Assembly: GCF_021730395.1 (NCBI RefSeq)
Contig: NC_069362.1
Location: forward strand, 92,458,001 to 92,522,000
Direction of reading: 5' to 3'
Length of the DNA: 64,000 nucleotides
Source: Mercenaria mercenaria
Lineage: Eukaryota; Mollusca; Bivalvia; Venerida; Veneridae
Shown piece after piece: positions 25,373 through 36,040 of this stretch; within the stretch, counting starts at the first letter, position 1, and every line of letters starts with the position of its first letter. Made by a program: the position numbers and the translations under genes. The notes under the pieces are model-generated. The model was given only the letters and a program-made list of their open reading frames with translations. It was not told where the DNA came from and did no database searches.

Positions 25373-27763
25373 TATGGAACGCCGCAGCTGACATATGTCG
25401 GGACATTTCATGTTATAAGGTTATATTTTGGTCTTAACTTGTCAAAAAGTGTCTTATTATGGTCTTATTATGTTAACTAGTCATGTTATCTTCTCAAGCT
25501 GTGGTGTTAACCTGTCTAAACAGTGTCTTATTATGTTTAAAAGCTATGAGATTATGTCAAAGTGAGATGTTAACTTGTCTAAATAGTGTCTTATTATGTC
25601 AAAAAGCTACAAGTATGTTAATTTGTCAAAATATTATAAGCATGTCTATAGAGCGTGTTATTATTTCAAACAAGAGTGCCAGAATGTCACAATATACGCC
25701 CGTCACAGCAAATTTCTTTACTCTAGCACCTGTATTTGCAAATGGAATTTTAATTTTGTGGTTGTTTAGTAATCATTGTAAGTCATTTGTTTTTCTAAGT
25801 CCAAAAAAAACTCCTTACCAGGTAGAGATACCTTAAAATACACCTAAAATTTGAAAGTAACATCTATGTTGTACCACAGAAAAGTGGTCTTGTTTTTTCC
25901 CTACGGTCAATTACAAAAAAGTTACAATATAAGTTATTTATAGTAACAACTAAGAGAAGATAATCTTAAAAAAAAAAATCCCCAAAAAAATTGTAAGTCC
26001 ACACAAAAATCTTTACCAGGTAGAGATTGGTCAAAATACACCTCATAATTGGATGTAGCATGCATGTTGTACTACAGAAAAGTGGTCTCGATTTTTCCCT
26101 ACGACTAGTAATGGAAAGGTTACAATATAAGCTATTTATAGTAACAACAAAGGGAAGTAATTCTAAAGAAGGGAACTGCGCATGACACTTCGTCTCATGA
26201 TGGTGTATAATTGTGCAAAGTTACATCAAAATCCCTCCATGCATGAAGAAGAAATGCTTCGGACAAAGTCATTCTTGTATCTGACCTTTGGCCTCTAAAT
26301 GTGACCTTGACCTTTGACCTAGGGACCTGGTTCTTGCGCATGACACTCCGCCTCGTGGTGGTGAACATTTGTGCAAAGTTATATCAAAATCCCTCTATGC
26401 ATGAAGAAGAAATGCTCCGGACAAGGTTTTCATTTTTGTATCCTTTGACCTCTAAGTGTGACCTTGACCTTAGACCTTAGACCTAGGGACCTGGTTCTTG
26501 CGTATGACACTCCGCCTCGTGGTGGTGAACATTTGTGCCAAGTTATATCAAAATCCCTCCATGCATGAAGAAGATATGCTCCGGACAAAGTTTTCTTTCT
26601 TGTATCCTTTGACCTCTAAGTGTGACCTTGACCTTAGACCTAGGGACCTGGTTTTTGCGCATGACACTCTGTCTCATGATGATGAACAATTGTGCCAACT
26701 TTCATCAAAATCCCTCCATGCATGAAGAAGATATGCTCCGGACAGTCATTCTTGAATTTGACCTTTGACCTCTAAGTGTGACCTTGACCTTAGACCTAGG
26801 GACCTGGTTTTTGCGCATGACACTCCGTCTCATGATGGTGAACAACTGTGCCAAGTTTCATCAAAATCCCTTCATGCATGTAGAAGATATGCTCCGGACA
26901 AAGTCTGTGGATGCCGCCCGCCCGCCAGGGGCGTTCCCATAATACGTCCCGTTTTTCAAACGGGCGTATAAAAAGCTAGACAAATGATACTTTTAACAAG
27001 ATAACATAGCTTTGTGACATATTAAGACACTGTTTCGACAAGGTAACATCACACTTTGACATGATAACATTACAGTTATCATAATAAGATACTATTTGGA
27101 CAAGTTAACATCACTCTTTGACATGATGACATAGCATGTTAACATAACAAGACACAGATTTTACAATTAACACAACACTTTGACAAGATAACATAGCATT
27201 TTAACATAATTGCACGATCGGAAGACAAGATCACATGGTATTTTGACATAATACCATAGCATTTAACATAATAAGGCATTGTTTTGACAAGTTAACACAA
27301 CAGTTTGACAAGATAACATAGCTTTCTAACATGATAGCATGCTCCGTGGGCAAAATCGCATGGTAATTTAACAAGATAACATAGATTTTTAACATATTAA
27401 CACGCCCTGTAGACAAGATCACACGATACTTCAACAAGATAGCATCGCTTTTTAACACAATAACACACTCTGCAAACAAGATCATACTTGCTAGTTAACA
27501 TAACAAGACACTATTTGGACAAGTTCACATCACAACTTGACATGATAACATGGCTTTTCAACATAATACAAGTTACCACCACGCATTGACAAGATAGCAT
27601 GGCTAGTTAATATAATAAAACACTGTTTCGACAAGTTAACAGCACAATTTTACATAATAACAGAACTTTTCAACATAATAAGACACTGCTTTGACATGTT
27701 AACATCATCCTCTTACATGATAACATGAAATGTCCCGACATAAGACAGTTGCGGCGTTCCATA
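25373..27763. mobile_element. Hairpin-armed DNA transposon E1 (TATGGAACGCC ends)
   Basis: The left end is TATGGAACGCCGCAGCTGAC and the right end is its inverse, ...GCGGCGTTCCATA. The inverted arms (25373-25667 and 26976-27763) are built from repeats around GTTAAC, such as TTATGTTAACTTGTC and AAGTGTCTTATTATG, matched on the right by AACATGATAACA and GACAAGTTAACA forms. The interior is occupied by a separate 1.3-kb repeat (25668-26975). No transposase is seen. A clean target duplication is not evident (left flank TGGCAA, right flank CAATGC). The TATGGA terminus matches E2 and E3. Confidence 0.75.
25668..26975 (+). repeat. CGCCCGTCAC repeat inserted in E1
   Basis: It begins AAACAAGAGTGCCAGAATGT and ATACGCCCGTCAC, and ends CCCGTTTTTCAAACGGGCGT plus ATAAAAAG, so its ends have complementary CGCCCGT / ACGGGCG motifs. 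After a non-repetitive 5' part it carries about five units of roughly 150 bp with TCCCTCCATGCATGAAGAAG and TGACCTTGACCTTAGACC. A fragment of its 5' half recurs at about 53975-54150. The open frames at 26.5-27.0 kb are repeat translations, not genes. Confidence 0.75.
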
Positions 27764-27933
27764 CAATGCTGCATATCGTTATGCTCTTTAGCTGAAAAGA
27801 GTCAGAAGAGTAAATGCGATATCCATATTGCTATATAATTTAGATTACTGCATATCAATATAAAGTTTGTATAAGTGAAAACTATGCGTTTTATTCTAAC
27901 ACTTGTAACAGTGTATCGTTTAATAAGTGAACC

Positions 27934-28704
27934 AAAACAAGAGGGCCATCAAGGACCTAGATCGCTCGCTTTGGTTATACCGCTTTGCTCGAACAATGAT
28001 TCATAGGATACTAAGAGATAATATCAAACAAGATGATCTTTAAAGTTTCCACTACATACATACACAGGAAAGTGGTCGAACTCCCTGGTGGCCATGTTTT
28101 TTTTAACGAAACAGAATAATTTGTATAATCTTTGTAAAGGGTCACATAAAAATCATTTTCAAGTTAAACTTATTTAAATTCGGGCCAGCAGTTTCTGACA
28201 CATTTTAAAGTTTTCCCTATATAGATATAAGTGACTATCTGGCGGCTATGTTTTTTTCAGGAATCAAAATATTTTCAACAATCTTGGTAGATGGTCACAC
28301 AAGAACCATTTGTATGAAATTATTTTACAGTAGGGTAAGCAGAGTTCCATACAAGAAGATTTTAAAGTTTCCATTGTATACATATAGGGAAAAGTGACCA
28401 CGCACCCCTGGCGGCAGTGTTTTTTGATGAATCGGCATAATTTGAACAATTTGGTAGAGGGTTACATTACGATCATTTGAATGAAATTATTTCAAAATCG
28501 GAACAGCGTTTGAAGATTTTTTTTTATCTTTAGCTTCGACAGCCACTATGTGCAGTTTGAATAATTTTGGAAGAAGACCATCCAAGGAACATACAGACAA
28601 CGTTTCATCAACTTCCACTACATACTTTTTGAGGAGATGTCGTTTGAAGAAAAGTGTGGACGGACGGACGCAGGACGGTGCACTTAAGCTAAAGTGAGCT
28701 AAAA
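27934..28704 (-). repeat. AGCTCACTTTAGC-type repeat, reversed
   Basis: The left end is AAAACAAGAGGGCCATCAAGG with GATCGCTCGC; the right end is GACGGACGCAGGACGGTGCA and AAAGTGAGCTAAAAG. This is the reverse of the AGCTCAC...GGCCCTCTTGTTT plan. Internal units of about 150 bp carry CTGG(C/T)GGC(C/T)ATGTTTTTTT. The minus frame at 28264-28449 is part of it. Confidence 0.65.
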
Positions 28705-29361
28705 GCTGACAAGGACATCAATATTACAGGATAAAAGAGCTGAAAAAAGGTGTATGACTTTTCTTTTTCCGTATTATACACAGTTTTGCTTTTGTTCCTA
28801 TATATTCCCTTCCAAAGAAAAAGCAAGACAAAGATCCAATTCTAGGAACGCGCATTCCTCAAATCGAAACCGTATGGATGTATGCATTTTAATATACACA
28901 AATAAATATACAAAGTGAAACATATATGGAACGGTCTGTTTCAAAAACATCATTGTGGAATTCAATGACTCACCATGTTGTTACATTCCGCATGTACTAG
29001 ATGACCTTGTAGAAAGCACAAAAAAAGGAAATATAAGAGAAACATCGTTACAGGGCAGAAGACACAATGTCAGATGAAAGCATTCAGACGAAGTGGGCTT
29101 TTTGAGCTGCTTATCCACCACATGTACTGTCAGACACAATCAAAACAGAAAAGGGTAGTAGCCTAACACCGAATATGCGACGTGTCTCGTGTCTGTCATA
29201 TGCTCTTTTGACAGATTCTTTTATAAAAAAATACAATAGTAAAATTGCAATGACCTAGAATCTTAGGAAGTTTGTAAATAGCATCGTCATAGATGTCAGG
29301 TTGTGATATACCTTGTCACAGAACATATTACTATGAACTACAATAGTATTTAACATATAGA

Positions 29362-29632
29362 GGAGCCTCCGTGGCCAAGTGGTTAAGGTCGCTGACTTCA
29401 AATCACTTGCCCCTCACAGATGTGGGTGCGAGCCACACTCGGGGCGTTGAATTCTACATGTGAGGAAGCCATCCAGCTGGCTTATGGAAAGTCGGTGGGT
29501 TCTACCCAGGTACCCGCTCGTGCTAAAATAATGCACGGAGGGGCAACCGGGGTCTTCCACCACCATCAAAGCTGGAAAGTCGCTATATGACCTATAATTG
29601 TGTCGGTGTGACGTTAAACCCAACAAAAAAAC
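29362..29632 (+). mobile_element. tRNA-derived SINE with perfect target duplication
   Basis: Head GGAGCCTCCGTGGCCAAGTG with box A TGGCCAAGTGGTTAAGG and box B GGTGCGAGCC; tail GTGTCGGTGTGACGTTAAAC followed by CCAACAAAAAAA. It is flanked by a perfect 12-bp duplication TTAACATATAGA at 29350-29361 and 29633-29644, so insertion is fairly recent. It lies just beyond the polyA signals of gene B. Confidence 0.9.
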
Positions 29633-29654
29633 TTAACATATAGAATTATGATTA

Positions 29655-29671
29655 TTTATTGAAGATTTATT
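29655..29671 (-). terminator. Two AATAAA polyA signals, gene B
   Basis: On the minus strand AATAAA occurs at 29666-29671 and 29655-29660, about 265-280 bp past the stop codon of B. The untranslated region between is AT-rich with no competing gene. Confidence 0.6.
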
Positions 29672-29933
29672 GAATAACAAATACATGCAACGATAAACAA
29701 AATACCTATCATCAAATTGTAATAAATAACATATATTTTTCTTTCAAAATTGTATTTCCACGATTGGAATTTCCAAAAATATTTAAACTACAGCTCGTAT
29801 ATCTTGTTCGTCTGTGTGTACGCCTTTAAAGCTGGTAGAAATTATCTTGCACGCACGTTATAGTACAGGCTTTGATTGTATTCTCCACTACCTATACATT
29901 GACCGTATGTGTAATTAGGCATATGTCGTTTCT

Positions 29934-31814
29934 TTAACGCTTTGAAGTGTCCTCAGTCTGTGGTGTCTTTTCCATATATGTTGTTGGTATATACGGGTCT
30001 GTCTCATTCTCCCGAACATCTGATACTGGCGTTATATTTTTAAGTTTTTCTTCGCAGTAACTACTCTGCATATCTGTGGAGGAAAATCAAATTCAAATTC
30101 ATTAACGTTTAAGAAATAAGGACATATAGTAAAGTACGCACCCGCCCATACAGCATGGTACTAATTTAAGCCAATTTATATTCATGTAGATCGTCTCATT
30201 TTATTTCGAAATGCTATTTTAGCTAAACATACATACTATTGTTTGTATGTAAGCGCTGATGGTTAATTTCGTATAGTTCTTTCGGCATATCGTGATATCT
30301 GGTACATCTATTAGGAAAACCCAGTCGTGAGACATTGTCTCCGTAGAATGCGCATAAGGAAGATTTTGGACTAATGAAAACAGTACTTACCTCTGGTTGT
30401 GTTGTTACCGTTGTTCAGACTTGTATTGTCTATCAGTGGAGTAGATGTTTCATCCGGAATTCTTAAATAAAAACAAACAAAGCCACGGAATTATTTTGTA
30501 AAAGTTTTATTGTAAATATGTGAATAATGTATTCATAAATATCTCCTTGATTAAAAATGACTAATGGTGATCATAAATGTCCCTTTGAATGCAATTGGGA
30601 ACTGTTCCAATGTTTAATGTCTTCATTGATTTAACGTTTCATAACAGCTTATATATACATGTATTTATCATAAAGTTAAGCAGGAATTCCCCCGTTAAAG
30701 GTAATTCTATTTACAGCAATCTATTCTAGATATAGCACACGTGGTTTTCACATATTGCTTCTATTTATAACATTCCATTAAATCAATAAATAATAAATTG
30801 ATAAACACATTTCGTTCAGAAAATACTCACTTTTTCTTTTTTAAATCTCTATATTTCCAGAAAACAACAACAAGTACAAGAATCAAAGAGACACACAGTA
30901 CCGTTAATCCAATAGACACAAAGAACCATGCTGGATTGGAAACTAAAACGAAGAGAAAAGGAAAAAACAAACGTTTTTAAGACAGACGCAAATTGTGTAT
31001 CAGAAATAAAATGAATTATTTTCATTGCTAAATATTTCTAGAGCATAACCTCAGTGCACTAAATATAACCTCAGTGCACTAAACATAACCTTAGTGCCAG
31101 TGCAATAAACATAACCTCAGTGCAATAAACATAATCTCAGTGCAATATTAAAACAATTTTAGGTATTTCCCCGCATTTTGTTGCTCTACTATAGTGTTTG
31201 TACAATAAAAAGCAATCATACCTTGACTGAGAAATGACTTCCTATCTGAAAAAGAGACGAATAACACAAATATAGTTGTCATAGGCTTATCCTTTTTGTT
31301 TTAAATACAGTTCTGTCATAGACTTGAGAAGATATCTGCATAATTATATATTTGAATATAGAATATCTAAATGGTTGAAATTGGTCTTTATAACATACGG
31401 AGTTGCAGTAATATTATTATACTCAAAATAGAATGAGCAACAAAAACAATCATGAATATGAAGATATTTTCGACTAATGTGGCACAAATAGTATCTATCA
31501 TTCTTTTTTTTTTTACTTTTAAAATTATAAACCTTACCTGTCGAAGAACAGTTGTAGATACAACTTTGTGGGACCGTATCCTCTTTGCAAAGACTTTTAT
31601 GACAAGGGATACATCTCCGTTCATATTTCCGCGATGAGCAATACTCTAACGGAAATGTACAAACTGAATCAAAGCAAGGAAACTGAAACTTATCTACATA
31701 GCAATCCGAAAGACACAGATCAACAAAATAAATAAGCAAGGCAACACACTGAACGGCATAACGTTTTACTTTGAATTGAATCAAAGGTAGCATATCAATA
31801 TTAACCATTGTCAT
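29934..31814 (-). CDS. Gene B: BCMA/Grindelwald-type TNF receptor-like membrane protein
   Basis: Five minus-strand exons: 31538-31814, 31222-31245, 30831-30942, 30391-30461 and 29934-30073. Introns are GT-AG with phases 1, 1, 2, 1, and the frame is open for 207 codons. The first ATG is used here; Met3 or Met8 are possible. Exon 1 encodes a hydrophobic leader (VQCVALLIYFVDLCL) and the cysteine-rich domain (FPCFDSVC, LEYCSS, RRCIPCHKSLC, CIYNCS). Exon 2 is a 24-nt stalk. Exon 3 is the membrane helix (WFFVSIGLTVLCVSLILVLV) and a basic stop-transfer. Exons 4-5 form a short tail that ends TPQTEDTSKR; TPQTED fits the minor TRAF2 pattern P/T-x-Q-x-x-D. Inferred role: cell-surface receptor for a TNF-like ligand. 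Gene C lies immediately upstream on the same strand. A degraded duplicate, B', is split across 40 and 55-56.5 kb. Confidence 0.8.
30831..30942 (-). other. Gene B exon 3 (membrane helix)
   Basis: It is listed separately because its plus strand carries a longer misleading open frame (30798-30980). The acceptor is CGTTTTAG and the donor GTGAGT. Entering in phase 1 gives VSNPAWFFVSIGLTVLCVSL and onward into WKYRDLKKKK. The relic B' keeps part of this exon near 55455-55530. Confidence 0.75.
31040..31147. repeat. Short tandem repeat in intron 2 of gene B
   Basis: About five copies of ATAACCTCAGTGCAATAAAC-like units of about 22 bp. The matching place in B' (about 55635-55670) has only one to two units, so the array changed length after duplication. 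Confidence 0.8.
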
Positions 31815-31860
31815 GCTTAATTTAATGTAAAGGTAGTAAATGTAACGTACCCGCGATAGG

Positions 31861-31891
31861 TTTTTATATCAGGTAAATATGGGTTTTTATA
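31861..31891 (-). promoter_or_regulatory. Duplicated TATA motifs of gene B
   Basis: TATAAAAA occurs on the minus strand at 31884-31891 and 31861-31868, inside a small tandem duplication (GGTTTTTATATC(A/G)GGTAAA on the plus strand). They lie about 47-77 bp upstream of the start codon of B and just after the polyA signal of gene C. Confidence 0.45.
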
Positions 31892-31943
31892 TCGGGTAAA
31901 AATGGGATTCCATTTTCGAAAATAGTCTATAAATATACTCTTA

Positions 31944-31949
31944 TTTATT
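31944..31949 (-). terminator. AATAAA polyA signal, gene C
   Basis: It lies about 207 bp past the stop codon of C, in GCAATAAATAAG on the minus strand. The equivalent signal in C' is at 58891-58896. It sits only about 130 bp before the start codon of gene B. Confidence 0.6.
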
Positions 31950-32155
31950 GCAATTACAACATTATATATTGTCAACGTGCCATATAATACTATATTTCGT
32001 TGGTCGTACGATTACTGATGAAATACATTATCCGTATTACAGTATCGTTTATACACATGTGTCCCTTGATTTGTACCTCCCCAGCCGGTCTCTCACGAAG
32101 GATTCTCTAGCAAGAGTACTCGTGAAAACGTCTCTAGACACAAAACTATGTACTT

Positions 32156-33583
32156 TTAGAGGTGAGAAGAAGTATGTGTGTGTTCGGGTTTAGGTGGTTT
32201 ATCTAAATGAGTAGTCGGTTTATATGAGCCTGGTGAAGAGGAATCTCTAGTCGGTGGTACGTCTGTCAACCTACTTTTGGCACACGAATCTGAAAAAAAA
32301 CAACAACAGGAAAATGATGCAATTACTAGCATAACACTTTCATTTCGACCGAAGTACTTACACGATTTTATTATGGTGCGTTTTAGTAAATATTTTTGGG
32401 ATTCCAACAATGCAGTGTATTTATAATTACCATTTTCTTGCGATGGGACTTTATTCTCGTCATTTTTCTGTTTGACTGATACTTTCTTCTCCTGCTTGAG
32501 CGAAGTGATGAGATTTTGCATCTCTTCACCTTTCTTTTCTTTTTTCGTCATCCTAAATGAAATTAATTAACACTTTGGCGCATTTTATGATATATCAACG
32601 CTGGTAAATATTATATAATACATATTTATCACATGTTTAACGTGAAATAAAACCATGTCATAAACTTTTTCGAGGTAACATTTTGACATTGGTCGAAAGA
32701 AATTACAAATTTCAACGTTACAGCAGAAAAAGCTAATGTGATTATATTAAAAACAACTCACGCTTTCTTTAGTTTGAAGATTTTCGCAATAAGACATGCC
32801 ACTAATATGGAGAAAGCCACGCATAGTCCAACGACGACAAGCACAAATATATATTTACCTGAAAAATTAACGAACCTAAATTATGTCAATTCGTAAACAT
32901 AGGTTTGTTATATTATACAAGTGACATATTAACTAAAATAAATAACCATGATATAAGATATATTTACTGTCTCTTTATCGTTAGGATGATATATGATTTA
33001 CATACAGATATGTTAAAATAGAACAACTTTCATTATACCAAGGTCCCTTAAAATCAAAAGATGTCCCGAGATTATACTACATGTTATTGATCATGCGATT
33101 TCTGAATTTAATGAGTTACTCTCATTATCAGAATATGAAAATAAATACCCGATTTCTCGTAGGCAATCTCTGCACATGTGGTGTTTTCTTTCTGTCCTGA
33201 AAGAAAAAAAAAAGCTAAGCTTAACCATTTAATCCAATGTATTTATAAATCCACGATTATTCCAAAGTAGTATTTTTGCAACTGAAACGTTTAAACTTCC
33301 ATTAAGAAAACAATTGGTACTCACCAATTAAGGAACAATTATAGAGACATTGAAGAGGCGGAGACTGAAGACTGCAAACACTGCGTAAGCAAGGGATACA
33401 TCTGTGTTCGTGTGCTTTAGATGAGCAGTACTGTTGCGGCCAAGTACATATGTCATTGTCGTAACACTGAAACTGAAATGGCTTGAGTGAAGCTGACTGA
33501 CCAGTCTCGAAGTAAAACAAACTCAACGGTATGAGGAGAGTCAGATCTCTTGGTGAAATTGTTGAATGAATTGAAGAAATCAT
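32156..33583 (-). CDS. Gene C: BCMA/Grindelwald-type TNF receptor-like membrane protein
   Basis: Five minus-strand exons: 33325-33583, 33149-33196, 32762-32858, 32431-32552 and 32156-32289. Introns are GT-AG with phases 1, 1, 2, 1, and the frame is open for 219 codons. I chose the ATG at 33583 (MISSIHSTIS) because the paralogue C' starts there; an in-frame ATG at 33631 lies too close to the TATA box at 33649. Exon 1 has the leader (LTLLIPLSLFYFETG) and a cysteine-rich domain very like BCMA (QYCSSKAHEHRCIPC, SPPLQCLYNC). Exon 2 is the stalk. Exon 3 is the membrane helix (IFVLVVVGLCVAFSILVACL). Exons 4-5 give a Lys-rich then Pro/Ser-rich tail. PSQEND, formed across the exon 4/5 junction, fits the TRAF2 consensus P-x-Q-E. 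Inferred role: TNF-ligand receptor signalling through TRAF. Confidence 0.85.
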
Positions 33584-33648
33584 TTTGTTTCCAGGTTTAT
33601 ACGACCAACACTTGCGGTGACACTGGCTCAATATGTTTATCTGCTGAG

Positions 33649-33656
33649 TTTATATA
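33649..33656 (-). promoter_or_regulatory. TATA box, gene C
   Basis: TATATAAA on the minus strand, 66 bp upstream of the chosen start codon. The motif and its surroundings (CTGCTGAGTTTATATA on the plus strand) are conserved at 61221-61228 upstream of C'. Confidence 0.6.
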
Positions 33657-34309
33657 GACACGTTTGATGTATCACTACAGGGTTCCCAATTATCATATGG
33701 TGACTGCACCCATTCATATGGTGACTGCACCCATATGTATAAATGTTCATTCCTGGTCCAGTCTTAATGCCGCAACTGTGTAAAGGTAATTTTTAGAAAT
33801 CATTATACCGATGTCAATATAGACCGAAAAACATGGTTGATCCCCAGTTATTTACTTTCAAAGTATTATCAGAGTATTTATAATGAAGCAACAAAATTTT
33901 CATATTTTAATGACCTGTGACAAAAGTTCTTCACATATTTATTGGAGATTGGTAAATATCTGACTATAGTTAGACCGCATGTTATTTCAGATCTGACCGT
34001 TTTATTGATAGACATAAAAACATAATGCACCCCTAAGTTTTTTAATAGAAAATCCTTACTAACAACTCTCAGGTAAATGACCTTTTTGGGAAGATCAGTT
34101 TTGAAGTAAACACCAGACTGAATAATTTGACATAATTTAAGTGTATTCACAATTTAATTCATTACAATTTGCGCAATGATTATTAAAACTATCGACATAA
34201 TATTATTATGTATTTCTTATTCCGGACCTTAATAGTGGCTTTAAATTATGTTCTTATTTTTATCTATAGGAAGTCTGTGAAATGATACAATGTAAATGAT
34301 AAACAAGAA

Positions 34310-35760
34310 ATGTCTTTAAAAAGACAAACGGCGTAGAGGTAATAATGTTTGGCGCATGAAAAATTCAGAATTAAACAGAATGTACAGACAGAAAATATTT
34401 GGATATGCATATACGAACACATTATTCATTTGCAAATATTCCAACTAATCAGCAAATTTAAATGATCAAGAGGTATCCTTTCAGAGATAGAAGGTCAAAA
34501 TGATTTGGCGTCCTGGGCTGATTCTGAAATAATTTCGCGTTGGGTCAGAATCCCCCATAAGTAACCCACTAGCACAATATGTCGACCAGCGTACAATTAG
34601 TTGGACTGAAAACTTCCAGGCTAAAGCAGCTGACATGAAAATAAACCCCTAGCTTTTAAATCACTACTGACCCCCATAACTTTAATTACTTGATTAAGTT
34701 CTCGGTTTAAAAAGAACTTAAAGCAAAAAATCAAACATTTGCAGATTGGAATACCTTCAATAAATGTTGAAATCGTTTTTATTTTGGTAAAGTAATAGGT
34801 AAATACTTACATAATATATGATGGAATAGTGATTTAATTTGCACATTGTTGTTGTTTGCATAGTCATTATTTTCATGAAATTAAAAGAAATTCAGCTGAC
34901 CTACTGGCCTCCATTGGTGTTGTTATTGTTTTTGTCTGCACTTGCCAGAGCGAGGCTCAAGAACCCTGGTGTCAAATTATGTAGGGAATAACTCAGTTTC
35001 GTGAAATAATAACCAAGAATTGTTAAATTTTCTGCTTTATTTTCACGAAGAGCATGAATTTGCCGTATGTGCGAAACCGCGTACAGTCCTACACCGGGTA
35101 CAATGACTATACAGGTACAACCAGCCACCACTCATTCATCCAAAGGGGTCCGGCACATGAGTGGATTAAGTTTAATGGCTTATATTTGAGTCCTAGGGCC
35201 ATAATTATGTAAAACTCATACTAATATAACTACTCCCTAGACAAGGGTTTTTACCCCGCAGAAGCTATGTTTTCAACTACTTTCTTTACATGGCCAGGAA
35301 AAAAATATTATCAGCTATTTTCCCATTCAAACATTGCATTCAGTTATTCAAATGAATCAACTTTTAAAATCACCTCAACATAGCTTCTGCGGGGTAAAAA
35401 CCCTTGTCTATGGAGTAGTTATATTAGTATGATTTTTTCCATAATTATGACTCTAGGATTCAAAAATAAGTCATTACACTTAATTCACTCATGTGCCGGA
35501 CCCCTTTGTACGCAACGGGGGAAGAAGTTTACTTTCGATTTCTCTAGCGGTGATAAATTACTAAAAACTTTAGAATATATCATTTCAGTTAAGGGTAACA
35601 AAACTACTAAATATGTTCCATTTAATATGTGCCTTCTGATAATCAAAGTCATTTAAGACTTAATAAATGGTTTATCTTCTCAGCGCGCACCTGTTCCATG
35701 TCCCGATTACAACAGAATCTAGGTCAAAACCCATGTTATTCAGCTAACGCCGAAAAAAAG
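34310..35760. repeat. Insertion specific to copy 1, including a foldback
   Basis: This block is missing from the paralogous junction near 61880. Its left end reads AAACAAGAAATGTCTTTAAA, a start I associate with bivalve repeats. It includes a large inverted pair (35131-35280 and 35377-35517). No gene is recognised in it. Confidence 0.6.
35131..35517. repeat. Foldback element, AAAGGGGTCCGGCACATGAG ends
   Basis: Arms of about 140 bp in inverted orientation share AAAGGGGTCCGGCACATGAG, ATACTAATATAACTACTCC and AAGGGTTTTTACCCCGCAGA, around a loop of about 100 bp. No clear target duplication or coding. Confidence 0.8.
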
Positions 35761-36040
35761 AAGTATTAATATTAGAAGACATTTTCTGTTCAAGGTTGTG
35801 CTGTCTAGACTTGTATGCCTGCGCTATGACTACAAAGCCCACACTTGGCTTTTAGGGAATGGATCTAGTGTCCATTAGGAGGTGGGGTACATTTTCTACA
35901 AGAAGAGAAAGTGATGACAAAATGATCCAAAAATAACTTGATTAAGCCATAATGATCTATATTTTGAAACAAAGTGAGATTGACCAATTTAGCATGGCAG
36001 TCACCCAATCTACAGCATACCTCCAATAAACGGGGGAAAA

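Noticed and set aside
26498-26971. Open frames with LYPLTSKCDLDLRPRD repeats
   Set aside because: They come from the 150-bp units of the CGCCCGTCAC repeat.
30798-30980. Plus-strand frame ending KRKGKNKRF
   Set aside because: It is the antisense of exon 3 of gene B, whose minus-strand splice sites and membrane helix are convincing.
31388-31624. Second minus-strand frame over gene B exon 1
   Set aside because: It is an alternative frame across the exon and its intron; the cysteine-rich frame is the conserved one.
31948-32193. Plus-strand frame between B and C
   Set aside because: It is antisense to the 3' untranslated region of gene C.
33583-33631. Upstream in-frame ATG for gene C
   Set aside because: It lies only about 18 bp from the TATA box, and the duplicate C' lacks it; the ATG at 33583 is shared by both copies.
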